Below are positions 16,720 through 25,636 of a stretch of DNA of 38,858 bases, piece after piece. The DNA lies in assembly GCA_039111535.1 (NCBI GenBank), contig JBCCIM010000035.1, forward strand, positions 1 to 38,858. The letters are read 5' to 3'. The DNA comes from Bacteroidota bacterium (GTDB taxonomy: Bacteria > Bacteroidota > Rhodothermia > Rhodothermales > JAHQVL01). The translations under genes and the position numbers were made by a program. Position 1 is the stretch's first letter; every line of letters begins with the position of its first letter. The notes under the pieces are model-generated. The model was not told the DNA's origin. It was given only the letters and a program-made list of their open reading frames with translations, and searched no databases.

Positions 16720-17595
16720 ATGAACATGATTAGCCGTTTCTGTTTTACGGGCCTGCTGCTCGTTTGCGTGCTGGGCCTAACTGCATGCAAAGAAAAACAC
16801 GAAGATGTTGAGTATATCGCGCGTGTTGGAGAACGGCTGCTTACCCAGGATGACCTCGGCCCGATGTTCGAGGTATTCCCAGCCGGCCAGGATTCCAGCG
16901 AAGCCATGGAGCAGATCGCTGAGGAATGGGTCAAAAACGAACTTATCGCCCAAGAGGCCATTCGTCGTGGCCTTCGTAATGACCTTGAAGTATTGCGATT
17001 GCTGGAAGAAAACGAGCGTTCGGTACTTGTGAGCACCTTTATCTCGCGCCTTTTCCAGCAAGAACCGCTGGACCCTTCGCCAGAAGAGATTGAGGCGTAT
17101 TACGCAAAAAATGTTGAACAGCTTGCCCTGAGAGAAGACTATATCCGGGTGCGCTATCTATCGAGCAGAGATGCGATAGAGGCTGAGCAGGCGCGCTTGC
17201 TCCTGCGCGACGCTACGGTAGCCGGCAAAGCAGATTCTCTCTGGCCGTCGCTCATTGATCGTTATGCACTCGACCCGAACGCCTCAGCGATGCTCTCCAA
17301 TACATTTTACCCCCGCAGTGTGCTGTTTCCCTCTGCACAACTGCGAGAAATGGTTGCACGGCTTAACGTAAACCAGATTTCTCCTGTAATACAGGAAGGC
17401 GTAAACTATCATTTTGTGCAGGTGGTAGAACGACGCGTGGCCGGCGCCGTCCCCGAACTTACCTGGATTGAGGCTGAACTCAAGCAACGCCTCACTATTG
17501 AGGCAAGGAAACAGATGCTTGCACGTCAGGTTCAACGGCTGAGAACAGAAGCATTGGCCAGGGAAGACTTGGAAATCAAGTATCTCAATGACTAG
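16720..17595 (+). CDS. Degenerate parvulin/SurA-like lipoprotein
   Basis: A 291-residue lipoprotein (lipobox LTAC, Cys23). It follows the SurA/PrsA plan: an N-terminal strand (YIARVGERLLTQDDL), a helical region with EEWVKNELIAQEAIRRGL, a central domain in the parvulin position, and a C-terminal helix. The central domain lacks the usual ASHIL and GG-x-GR motifs, keeping only the closing pattern ISPVIQEGVNYHFVQVVERR, so isomerase activity is doubtful and a pure chaperone role is more likely. It lies between two recognisable parvulin genes; cotranscription is inferred. An alternative start is the Met at codon 3. Confidence 0.82.
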   Translation: MNMISRFCFTGLLLVCVLGLTACKEKHEDVEYIARVGERLLTQDDLGPMFEVFPAGQDSSEAMEQIAEEWVKNELIAQEAIRRGLRNDLEVLRLLEENERSVLVSTFISRLFQQEPLDPSPEEIEAYYAKNVEQLALREDYIRVRYLSSRDAIEAEQARLLLRDATVAGKADSLWPSLIDRYALDPNASAMLSNTFYPRSVLFPSAQLREMVARLNVNQISPVIQEGVNYHFVQVVERRVAGAVPELTWIEAELKQRLTIEARKQMLARQVQRLRTEALAREDLEIKYLND

Positions 17596-17623
17596 CTAAC
17601 TGCTGCTGCTATTGTGTTGTCGA

Positions 17624-17679
17624 TGCCTGCAGATTCGCAGGCAATATTCGTTATATACCGTTCGTTGTGTACTCGAACG
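17624..17679 (+). promoter_or_regulatory. Two hairpins in the leader of surA
   Basis: Hairpin 1 is TGCCTGC (17624–17630) and GCAGGCA (17637–17643) with a 6-nt loop. Hairpin 2 is CGTTCG (17659–17664) and CGAACG (17674–17679) with a 9-nt loop. Both lie in the 103-base gap before the SurA gene. Attenuation or RNA processing is possible; function is not shown. Confidence 0.35.
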
Positions 17680-17698
17680 AGATACAGGTATTACCTAG

Positions 17699-19102
17699 AT
17701 GAGCTTCCTGAAGCATTTTAAAGCCGGGACCACCATCCTGGCCCTTTTTATCGGCCTACTATTTCCCGCGACTATCCACCACGCCGGCGCGCAATCAACC
17801 AGCGGCGCCAATTCCGGGTCCGATGAAGTAATAGATGAAATTGTGGCTGTTGTTGATGAGTATATCATCCTTCGGTCCGAAGTGGAGTCCATTGTACTCC
17901 GCCTCCTCCAATCACAACCCGTTGAATACTCTGGCGATGTTTGGCTCACCGCGCTCGACCAGCTGATCGACCAGCGCGTAATGACCATCCACGCAAAAAA
18001 AGACACCAACCTTGTTGTAACTGATGAGCAGTTGGAGCAGGTACTCGACCAGCGGGTGCAACAGCTTACCGGGCAACTGGGTGGTACAGCACAGTTTGAA
18101 GCAGCTTACGGCAAATCTACCCTCGAAGTAAAATCTGATTTGCGCGAAGACATGCGCGACCAGTTGCTGGCTGAGCAGCTACAGGGCGGCAAAATCAACA
18201 CCATTAAAGTTACGCCTTCAGAGGTGCGCGAATGGTTCTCTCAGTTCCCCCAGGACTCGCTACCGGTCATCCCCGACGTTGTGCGCCTTGCGCACATCGT
18301 ACGCTATCCTGAGCCCTCACAGGCAGCAAAAGACTATGCAATTGAATTGATCACCACAATCCGCGACTCTGTTGTGGTTGGTGGTGGCTCAATGGAGGAT
18401 CTTGCCACACAGTTTACAGATGACACTGGCTCTCAGCAATCGGGTGGCCACTACAAAGGCAGTAAGTTGCGCGAACTCGTTCCCGAATTTGCAGCCGTCG
18501 CATCGCGCGCAGAAATTGGAGAAATCTCGCAGGTTTTCGAGTCACCTTACGGCTATCATATCCTTCGCGTAAATGACAGGCGTGGGGATGAGTTAGACTT
18601 TAACCATGTGCTCATTTCTGTTGATGAATCGTCTGCTGATCCGGCAAATGCAATTGCATACCTGACAGAGGTTCGGGATTCAATAGACGTGGCTGATGTC
18701 CCGTTTGAATTAATGGCCAGACGGCACTCAGAAGAAGAGGTATCAAAAAAACTCGGTGGCCGTGTACTGGACCTTCGGACCGGTGAGCGTGACCTCGTTT
18801 TGCAGGCGCTAAACTTTACGTGGCGACAGACCATCAATGACATGACAGAAGGTGACATCAGTGAGCCGGCGGAAGTTGAACTCCTCGATGGGAAGCGCGC
18901 TTTCCACATTATCCATCTCCAACGGAGAGTACCGGAGCATGTCGTAGACATCGAAACGGACTATGAACGCATTCAGTTGCTTGCCTTGCAAGAGAAACAA
19001 CAGCTTGTGTTGGCGAAGTGGCTTGATGAGCTTCGAGAAGAAGTATTCATCGAAATGAGAGGAAAGGCAAAAGCATTTCAGCTTGCACGCAACAACAACT
19101 AG
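17699..19102 (+). CDS. surA: SurA-type periplasmic chaperone / peptidyl-prolyl isomerase
   Basis: A 467-residue periplasmic protein with a signal peptide of about 32 residues (ending HHAGAQ). The SurA N-terminal chaperone region follows (DEVIDEIVAVVDEYIILRSEVESIV, about 40–160). Parvulin domain 1 is at about 190–290 (RLAHIVRYPEP, GGHYKGSKLRELVPEFAAVA, YGYHILRVNDRR) and domain 2 at about 298–410, which is weaker and typical for SurA in having one degraded unit. It escorts outer-membrane proteins. It closes the three-gene parvulin series, and MoxR begins 45 bases later. The symbol is based on domain order and length. Confidence 0.88.
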   Translation: MSFLKHFKAGTTILALFIGLLFPATIHHAGAQSTSGANSGSDEVIDEIVAVVDEYIILRSEVESIVLRLLQSQPVEYSGDVWLTALDQLIDQRVMTIHAKKDTNLVVTDEQLEQVLDQRVQQLTGQLGGTAQFEAAYGKSTLEVKSDLREDMRDQLLAEQLQGGKINTIKVTPSEVREWFSQFPQDSLPVIPDVVRLAHIVRYPEPSQAAKDYAIELITTIRDSVVVGGGSMEDLATQFTDDTGSQQSGGHYKGSKLRELVPEFAAVASRAEIGEISQVFESPYGYHILRVNDRRGDELDFNHVLISVDESSADPANAIAYLTEVRDSIDVADVPFELMARRHSEEEVSKKLGGRVLDLRTGERDLVLQALNFTWRQTINDMTEGDISEPAEVELLDGKRAFHIIHLQRRVPEHVVDIETDYERIQLLALQEKQQLVLAKWLDELREEVFIEMRGKAKAFQLARNNN

Positions 19103-19147
19103 GCGTATTCGTCGAAAGAGCAATTAATCTAAACATCTTTCCCCTTC

Positions 19148-20149
19148 ATGGCCGAGACGGAGCAAATAGACGTAGACATTTCTTTACTGGATGCCCTTCA
19201 GGATACCTTTGGTAGCCTGCGTAAAGAAGTATCAAAAGTGATTGTCGGACAAGACATCATTATCGAACGCATCTTTGTAAGCTTGCTCGCGAATGGCCAT
19301 GTACTGCTGGTCGGCGTGCCAGGCCTCGCCAAAACGCTGCTAATTCGCACGCTGGCTGACGCATTGGCACTCAATTTCAGCCGTATTCAGTTTACGCCTG
19401 ATCTCATGCCTGGCGACATCACCGGCACAGAGATCATAGAAGAAGACACAACAACGGGCAAGCGTTCTTTCCGCTTCGTAAAAGGCCCTGTCTTTGCCAA
19501 TGTTGTGCTTGCTGATGAAATCAACCGTACACCGCCCAAAACCCAGGCAGCCTTACTTGAGGCCATGCAAGAGCACCGCGTAACCGCTGCCGGGCAAACG
19601 TTTACGCTTGATGAACCATTTTTTGTATTAGCCACCCAAAACCCCATCGAACAAGAGGGTACCTATCCCCTTCCTGAGGCGCAGCTGGACCGCTTCATGT
19701 TGAATCTGTGGCTCGATTACCCAAGCTTCCAGCAAGAAGTAGACGTGGTTCGTAACACAACCAGCGCTTCATCAAATGATATTAAGCCCGTTGTTACTGC
19801 TGAGCAGTTGCGGGCTTATCAGCAGCTGGTACGCCAGATTCCTGTTGCTGATAATGTAATAGAGTATGCGGTCAGGCTTGTCTCTAACACGCGTCCAGGT
19901 CGGGAAGGTACGCCCGATTTTGTGACTAACTTCCTGAGCTATGGTGCCGGCCCTCGTGCCTCGCAATACCTGATTCTCGGCGCCAAAGCCATGGCTGCAC
20001 TAGACGGTAGATCAACTCCTCTAATAAGCGATGTGCGTAACATCGCCATTCCTGTGCTTCGGCACCGCATTGTAACCAACTTCAATGCCGAAGCTGAAGG
20101 CGTAACAACGGTAGATCTGATCGAGCAGCTGCTCAACCTCGATGACTAA
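19148..20149 (+). CDS. MoxR-family AAA+ ATPase
   Basis: A 333-residue cytosolic ATPase of the MoxR group (AAA_3 core with lid domain). Walker A GVPGLAKT is at residues 56–63, Walker B is VVLADEINRTPPK, followed by the family block AALLEAMQEHRV and the sensor region FFVLATQNPIEQEGTYPLPEAQLDRF. MoxR ATPases act as chaperones, usually with von Willebrand factor A (DUF58/BatA-like) proteins encoded next door. None is here: a CAP-domain gene starts two bases after its stop instead. It follows surA closely, so coexpression with the folding genes is likely. Confidence 0.95.
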   Translation: MAETEQIDVDISLLDALQDTFGSLRKEVSKVIVGQDIIIERIFVSLLANGHVLLVGVPGLAKTLLIRTLADALALNFSRIQFTPDLMPGDITGTEIIEEDTTTGKRSFRFVKGPVFANVVLADEINRTPPKTQAALLEAMQEHRVTAAGQTFTLDEPFFVLATQNPIEQEGTYPLPEAQLDRFMLNLWLDYPSFQQEVDVVRNTTSASSNDIKPVVTAEQLRAYQQLVRQIPVADNVIEYAVRLVSNTRPGREGTPDFVTNFLSYGAGPRASQYLILGAKAMAALDGRSTPLISDVRNIAIPVLRHRIVTNFNAEAEGVTTVDLIEQLLNLDD

Positions 20150-20151
20150 AC

Positions 20152-20733
20152 ATGAAGCTGCTGTTTGCCAGCGTGCTCTGTGCCTGCCTGTTCACCGGCT
20201 TGCACGGCCCCACGCACAACCAACTGCATCCCGCTGCCGCTGACCTCGACATTGAAGCCCTGGAGCGTCAGGTGCGCGACATGGTAAATGCCGAGCGCGA
20301 CAAGCAAAAGATTGCGCCGCTCAAATCCAAAACACAACTGGTCTCACTCTCGCGCGCGCATAGCGCTGACATGGCCATCCGAGACTATGTTGCCCACATC
20401 AACCCCGAAGGACACTCTCCAACCGACCGGGCCAGGATTGCCAAGTTTGAATGCAAATCCAAAGGATACAACGGCCTCTTCCCCACAGGCATCGGGGAAA
20501 ACATCTTCATGTCCTACCTGTACAGCCAGTACAAATCAGTAACCATCAACGGTGTGGAAGAGCGCACGTATGATTGGAAGTCCGCTGATGCCCTTGCATC
20601 AGAAATTGTAGGCAACTGGATGCAGAGCCAGGGACACAGAGAAAATATATTGCGAAAAGATTACCTGTACGGTGGCATAGGGATAGCTACGAACCTGAAC
20701 CACCAGATTTTTGTCACCCAGACCTTTTGCTAG
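20152..20733 (+). CDS. CAP (SCP/PR-1) domain protein, secreted
   Basis: A 193-residue protein with an N-terminal signal sequence (LLFASVLCACLFTGLHG). The CAP fold signatures are present: VNAERDKQKIAPL, LSRAHSADMAIRDYVAHINPEG (metal-ligand-like His), GIGENIFMS and the C-terminal GNWMQSQGHRENILRKDY. Bacterial CAP proteins are secreted and most are of unknown activity; lipid binding or peptidase action have been reported for relatives. The start lies two bases after the MoxR stop, so the two are almost certainly on one transcript. The C-terminal residue is Cys. Confidence 0.88.
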   Translation: MKLLFASVLCACLFTGLHGPTHNQLHPAAADLDIEALERQVRDMVNAERDKQKIAPLKSKTQLVSLSRAHSADMAIRDYVAHINPEGHSPTDRARIAKFECKSKGYNGLFPTGIGENIFMSYLYSQYKSVTINGVEERTYDWKSADALASEIVGNWMQSQGHRENILRKDYLYGGIGIATNLNHQIFVTQTFC

Positions 20734-20757
20734 CTTTGTTACTGAAGGGCTTAAAAA

Positions 20758-21921
20758 CTAAGCCGGCAGCTTTTTTCGATCAAACGCCAGGTACAGGACA
20801 ACAGCAATCGCTGTGAATACAATCAGGTAACCAAATCCGGATTTGAGTCCGTACCACTCTGCGATTCCCCCTATCAATACGGGGCCAATGAGGAAGCCCA
20901 GATACCCAAAAGTTGCCACTGCCGCAATCCCTTTCGATGGATGGATACCGGGTTGCTTGCCGGCTTCGGAAAAAACGATCGGGACAAGCAATGCATACCC
21001 GATTCCTGCCACTGTAAAGCCTGCAATACTAAGCCACGCTAGTGCCGGCAACAACATGGCCAGGCCAAGCATGACGCCGGCGCTCGCGACCAGGATAACT
21101 TTGCGCGCCCCAACGCGGGCCACGACGGTATCACCGGCAAACCGTACCAGGGTCATACTGAGTGCAAAACCGGTAAATGCGAGTCCCCATGTATAATCTG
21201 CAGCCTGGACCACCTGCTCCATGTAAACGGCACTCCAATCTGCTACGCCACCTTCTCCCTGCATCGAACAAAACGCGACCACCGCCAGGCCTATCAGGGC
21301 CTTGCCAGGCAGGGCAAAATGGCTCTCCGTCTCTTCATGCGTTTCCCGTACAGTTTCAAGGATGGGCTTCAAAATAAAAAACAGCAGCAGCGAAACGGTT
21401 ACCATGCCGGCCAGCATTTGTGTGACCGCATCAACCGAATAGGCGATCAGTAAGCTCCCCAAAGCTGCTCCAATCATCCCGCCCAGGCTAAAAAAACCGT
21501 GGCAAGTAGACATGATTGCGGTATCATAGTCTTTCTCGAGTAGCGATGCTACGGCGTTCATTGCAATATCCATCGCACCCATAAACAAACCGACGAAGAA
21601 CAGGCTGATGGCCAACATCCAGAAGCTACTCGCCAGGAGCGGTAAAACCATCGTGGCAATATAGCAGGCTGCAGAAACCAGCGTGACCCTGACGGCGCCA
21701 TAGCGGCCTACAAAAACACTGATCGAGAGCATGGCAAGCAAGGCACCTGCCGGCATCCCAAACAATACCAGCCCGAGGTCCCCATCACTGAGCGCCAGCC
21801 GGCTTTTAACCTCCGGGATACGTGTAATCCAGAACGCAAACAGAATTGCATTTATCGAGAAGACCAGACCGATGGTCCAGAACTGTCGGTTTCGAAAAAA
21901 ACTGCCGAGGTGTTTATACAA
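20758..21921 (-). CDS. MFS transporter, 12 membrane segments (YbjJ-like)
   Basis: A 387-residue major facilitator with about 12 hydrophobic helices. The N-terminal block FWITRIPEVKSRLALSDGDLGLVLFGMPAGALLAM is characteristic of the YbjJ-like branch of the superfamily. The start is a TTG at 21921; no in-frame ATG lies upstream in the intergenic gap, and TM1 begins at about residue 14, so this start is acceptable but not certain. It follows glmM by 41 bases on the same strand and may be cotranscribed. Substrate unknown; sugar or drug transport is possible by family. Confidence 0.85.
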   Translation of the reverse strand: MYKHLGSFFRNRQFWTIGLVFSINAILFAFWITRIPEVKSRLALSDGDLGLVLFGMPAGALLAMLSISVFVGRYGAVRVTLVSAACYIATMVLPLLASSFWMLAISLFFVGLFMGAMDIAMNAVASLLEKDYDTAIMSTCHGFFSLGGMIGAALGSLLIAYSVDAVTQMLAGMVTVSLLLFFILKPILETVRETHEETESHFALPGKALIGLAVVAFCSMQGEGGVADWSAVYMEQVVQAADYTWGLAFTGFALSMTLVRFAGDTVVARVGARKVILVASAGVMLGLAMLLPALAWLSIAGFTVAGIGYALLVPIVFSEAGKQPGIHPSKGIAAVATFGYLGFLIGPVLIGGIAEWYGLKSGFGYLIVFTAIAVVLYLAFDRKKLPA

Positions 21922-21962
21922 TCGTTTTCGGGTAGAAGCCTGAGGTTCCGCGAACGGGGAAG

Positions 21963-23363
21963 CTAGGCTTCAGCACCTACACTTTCAAGCGCTTCACGGA
22001 AACGGTTCGCCAGTTGGTCTGCTTCGGCTGCTGTTGGGGCTTCTGTGTAAATCCGGAGAATGGGTTCTGTGTTCGATTTGCGCAAGTGGACCCACCCGTC
22101 GGGGAAATCAATTTTCAGCCCATCAATGGTTGAGTGTTTTTCATCTTTAAAGCGCTCAGCAAGCACAGCCAGCACGTGATCAGCATCCAGTTCACCCAGG
22201 GGAATTTTGCCTTTCGACATTGCATACACGGGCATACGTGCAAGCAATTCGGACATCGAGATATCCTCGTCGGTCAAGTGTTGTAGAATCATCGCTGCAC
22301 CGATGAGCGCATCACGACCGTGGTGCAACTCGGCCAGAATTACGCCACCACTCCCCTCACCGCCCAATACAGCATCAACCTCTTTCATTTTATCGACGAT
22401 ATTAATTTCACCGACAGGGGCACGGTACACCGGCACATTGAAGCCGGCAGCAACATCTTCAATCGCACGAGAGGAAGAAAGGTTGGTTACAAATGGTCCG
22501 GGGTTATGGCGAAACAGAAAGTCCGCAGCCATCACCTGGGTCAGCTCTTCGCTAACATAAACGCCACCGTCAGCAACCAACGCAAGGCGATCTGCGTCAG
22601 GGTCGACCACAATGCCAAGGTCTGCGCCTTCTCTCGCGACAGCTTCCACAATACCTGTTAAATTTTGGGGAAGTGGTTCAGGGTTGTGGGCAAAGAGTCC
22701 ATTGGGCTCGCCGTTCAAGACGGTAATATTTTCCTTCCGAACGCCCAACTGTTCTAGCAAGGCAGGAATTGCAATGCCTCCCACAGAATTGATTGCATCT
22801 ACGGTAACTTTGAAATCACGACCGGCAATTTTCTCAGGTTTGATGTAGGGCAAATCCAGGATGCTCTGAATGTGCTCCTGCAGGTAATCGCGCGTAGTAA
22901 GGCTACCTATTCCTTCGTATGAAACCGTCTCGGCTTCCCCACGCTGAGCGAGTTGAATCACCTCTTCTGCCTCAGAAGCACGCAAAAATTCGCCAAAATC
23001 GCCAAGCATTTTCAGGGCATTCCACTGCACAGGATTATGAGAAGCCGATAAAATTACCCCCCCCAACGCTTCCAGATCGAGTACGGCCGAAGCTACCGTA
23101 GGCGTGGTGGCCAAGTCGAGATCAACAACATCGCAGCCAGTACTTTGCAAGGAAGCGATAACAAGATTAGCACAAATTTTGCCTGTTACCCGCGCATCAC
23201 GGCCGACAATGACAAGCGGCTTCACATTGCGACTGGCAGCACGTCTTGCACACCAGGTACCAAATGCGGTAGCATACTGCACAATCCCGGCAGGATCGAG
23301 TCCGTCACCAAAGATGCCACGAATACCAGAAATGGAAACAATGAGGGTCCCTTTATTTTGCAT
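21963..23363 (-). CDS. glmM: Phosphoglucosamine mutase-type phosphohexomutase
   Basis: A 466-residue alpha-D-phosphohexomutase. The catalytic phosphoserine is Ser108 in ILSASHNP, the Mg-binding loop is DPDADR (254–259), the sugar-binding GEGSGG is present, and the phosphate-binding RKSNTEPILRIYTEA closes the protein. GlmM turns glucosamine-6-P into glucosamine-1-P for UDP-GlcNAc and hence peptidoglycan; ISGIRGIFGDGLDP near the N-terminus is the usual GlmM opening. A bifunctional phosphomannomutase/phosphoglucomutase cannot be excluded. It is followed on the same strand by the MFS gene. Confidence 0.9.
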   Translation of the reverse strand: MQNKGTLIVSISGIRGIFGDGLDPAGIVQYATAFGTWCARRAASRNVKPLVIVGRDARVTGKICANLVIASLQSTGCDVVDLDLATTPTVASAVLDLEALGGVILSASHNPVQWNALKMLGDFGEFLRASEAEEVIQLAQRGEAETVSYEGIGSLTTRDYLQEHIQSILDLPYIKPEKIAGRDFKVTVDAINSVGGIAIPALLEQLGVRKENITVLNGEPNGLFAHNPEPLPQNLTGIVEAVAREGADLGIVVDPDADRLALVADGGVYVSEELTQVMAADFLFRHNPGPFVTNLSSSRAIEDVAAGFNVPVYRAPVGEINIVDKMKEVDAVLGGEGSGGVILAELHHGRDALIGAAMILQHLTDEDISMSELLARMPVYAMSKGKIPLGELDADHVLAVLAERFKDEKHSTIDGLKIDFPDGWVHLRKSNTEPILRIYTEAPTAAEADQLANRFREALESVGAEA

Positions 23364-23531
23364 GATGATTGATCTCGGAAATGCCAGCAGAAGGCGGCGT
23401 TAAACGTATTCAGACAACGTGTTAAAAGACAAGTGCGATTGTGTATCTACTTCTGGTGAAATCGTTCCATAGTTTTTCGTTCAAGAGGTCTTAACGGAAC
23501 TGGCTATTTGTTGGTAAGTTTTCTCCATACA

Positions 23532-24530
23532 ATGAGCACTAAGCATTCAGTTACGCCGGATCCTGATGACGTCCATCAGCAGATTTTTGTCACTACCCTC
23601 ACAGAGGATGTAGCTTTGAACCATGTTGTACCTTCGCCCCCCCAGGCATCCCTAATCCAGCAAGATGTAACCCGTTCGAAGCTGGCAGATTTTTTTACGC
23701 TTACCAAGCCGGAAATTACGTTCCTCGTCACCATTTCTGCCGTAGCCGGCTATCTGCTGGGCAGCACCTCCCCTATTGATGGTTTCCAACTCGTCGCACT
23801 CATGATTGGTGTAGCGCTCTCTTCAGCCGGTGGCGCCGCATTTAATCACTACATCGAGCGGCATAAAGACGCCGAGATGAAGAGAACGGAAAACCGCCCT
23901 TTACCTGCCGGCAGGATCAAACCGGTTAACGCGCTTGCCCTTGCGTGCATAAGCTCTTTGGCAGGTCTTACGCTTTTGCTCGTCTTCACCAACCCGCTGA
24001 CCAGCTTGCTGGCCGCGCTCACTATCGTTCTCTATATCTTCCTTTATACCCCCCTGAAACAGCATACCAAGTACAATACCTTTGTAGGCACCATTCCAGG
24101 CGCCTTGCCAGCCCTTGGTGGCTGGACCGCCGCAACGGGATCAGTTGCCGCCGGAGGCTGGGTGATTTTTGCAATCCTCGTGATCTGGCAGTTGCCCCAT
24201 TTCCTCGCACTGGCCTGGATGTACAGAAAGGATTATGGCCGGGCCGGTTTTAAAATGCTCCCTGTTGTTGAACCCCTTGGGCGCTCCACGGCAAACCAGA
24301 TGCTTGTATCCGCAGTATTTCTCCTGATTGCCAGCATCCTCCCTACTTTTATGGGATTGACCGGCGTTATTTATTTTGCAGGTGTATTGCTCGTAAGTTT
24401 GTGGCTGCTGGGCACGTGCGTTGTTTTCTATCGAACCATGACCAATGTTGCAGCACGCCGTGTGCTCAAGGCCTCTATCGTGCATATACCTGTGCTCGTT
24501 CTATTACTTATAATTGATCGGTTTATCTAA
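23532..24530 (+). CDS. ctaB: Protoheme IX farnesyltransferase (heme O synthase)
   Basis: A membrane prenyltransferase of the UbiA superfamily that adds a farnesyl group to heme B to make heme O for terminal oxidases. About 333 residues from ATG 23532; an upstream TTG would add eight residues. The family motif NHYIERHKDAEMKRTENRPLPAG (first Asp of the usual motif replaced by Glu) and the second aspartate-bearing motif YRKDYGRAGFKML are present, with eight to nine hydrophobic helices. The roughly 45 residues before the first helix are polar and longer than usual. No oxidase subunit genes are in the window. An ABC exporter pair follows after a 162-base gap. Confidence 0.92.
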   Translation: MSTKHSVTPDPDDVHQQIFVTTLTEDVALNHVVPSPPQASLIQQDVTRSKLADFFTLTKPEITFLVTISAVAGYLLGSTSPIDGFQLVALMIGVALSSAGGAAFNHYIERHKDAEMKRTENRPLPAGRIKPVNALALACISSLAGLTLLLVFTNPLTSLLAALTIVLYIFLYTPLKQHTKYNTFVGTIPGALPALGGWTAATGSVAAGGWVIFAILVIWQLPHFLALAWMYRKDYGRAGFKMLPVVEPLGRSTANQMLVSAVFLLIASILPTFMGLTGVIYFAGVLLVSLWLLGTCVVFYRTMTNVAARRVLKASIVHIPVLVLLLIIDRFI

Positions 24531-24670
24531 GCACACGCTATCAATATTCCAGCGTGGTGCCGGTAGCTGATTTAAGGACTGTGATTCAATGTTCAAAAAA
24601 CACAACATGTACCCTTAAACCAGTAACCTTAAGCCGCACGATACTAGCAGTAACCACAGCATTCCCCATC

Positions 24671-24692
24671 CAGCGTATCTTATTCAGCGTAT
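24671..24692 (+). repeat. Direct repeat CAGCGTAT just before the ABC ATPase start
   Basis: CAGCGTAT occurs at 24671–24678 and 24685–24692, a period of 14 bases, ending immediately before ATG 24693. It could be a regulator-binding site or chance; no other evidence. Confidence 0.25.
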
Positions 24693-25625
24693 ATGTCCAG
24701 TTCTGCCGTCTCGGTACACGGCGTTTCGTATCACTACGGTTCGTTTCAAGCACTTGACCAGGTCAGCTTTGATGTTGCTCATGGTGCTTTTTTTGGCTTG
24801 CTCGGCCCGAACGGTAGTGGCAAAACCACGTTATTCCGTATTCTTTCGACCCTGATGCCTCCGGAAGAAGGCGTCTGTAAGGTCTTCGGGCACGACACAA
24901 CGTCTGCCTCGAGCAATGTTCGTGCAAGCATTAGCATGATTTTCCAGCAGCCCTCACTCGACGAAGAGTTGACGGTGCGGGAAAACCTCACCTTTCACGG
25001 CCGCATGTACGGAATGCCAGCCAGGCAGCTCCGCGAGCGTATCACTGTGCTTGCTGAAAAAATGGGTGTAGCAGACCGACTCGATGATCGGGTAAAAAAG
25101 CTCTCAGGCGGCCTCAAGCGCCGCGCCGATATTGTTCGCGGAGTTTTGCATAAACCCCGCGTGCTTTTCCTGGATGAGCCTACAACAGCACTTGATCCTG
25201 CAGCACGACACGGGTTCTGGCAATTGCTGCATACCCTGCGACAGGAAGAAAACCTTACCCTCATTTTGGCAACCCATCTGCTCGAAGAAGCTGAGCAATG
25301 TGATGAAGTTGTCATTCTAGATGCCGGCCGTGTAGCCGTTGCAGGCAACCCCTCAACGCTACGTGAGGAACTGGGCAATCAGATGCTTTGGCTAGCCTCG
25401 CAAGAAGCAGAAAAGCTCGGCGCCTCAATTGCGGATGCGTATGCCTTTCCTGTGCAAACGCTCGATAATGCAGTCTGCCTGTCAGATCCTAAAGCCATCG
25501 AAGCCTTGCCGGCATTCTATGCGGCCTTTCCTGAGTTGATTGATAGTGCGACAATCCGCAAACCTACACTCGAAGACGTTTTCCTCACAACAACTGGCCA
25601 CCAGTACCTGGCCCAACTCGACTAG
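24693..25625 (+). CDS. ABC transporter ATP-binding protein (DrrA/ABC-2 type)
   Basis: A 310-residue ATPase. Walker A GPNGSGKT is at residues 38–45, the Q-loop in ISMIFQQPSLDEELTVREN, the signature is LSGGLKRRADI, Walker B VLFLDEPTTALD and the switch His in ATHLLEEAE. The length and the C-terminal extension with LEDVFLTTTG match the exporter-type (DrrA/NodI) branch, which drives efflux or membrane remodelling. The permease gene begins 11 bases downstream. It lies downstream of ctaB, so a role linked to respiratory-chain assembly is possible but only inferred. Confidence 0.93.
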   Translation: MSSSAVSVHGVSYHYGSFQALDQVSFDVAHGAFFGLLGPNGSGKTTLFRILSTLMPPEEGVCKVFGHDTTSASSNVRASISMIFQQPSLDEELTVRENLTFHGRMYGMPARQLRERITVLAEKMGVADRLDDRVKKLSGGLKRRADIVRGVLHKPRVLFLDEPTTALDPAARHGFWQLLHTLRQEENLTLILATHLLEEAEQCDEVVILDAGRVAVAGNPSTLREELGNQMLWLASQEAEKLGASIADAYAFPVQTLDNAVCLSDPKAIEALPAFYAAFPELIDSATIRKPTLEDVFLTTTGHQYLAQLD

Positions 25626-25636
25626 TACTTCCCCAC

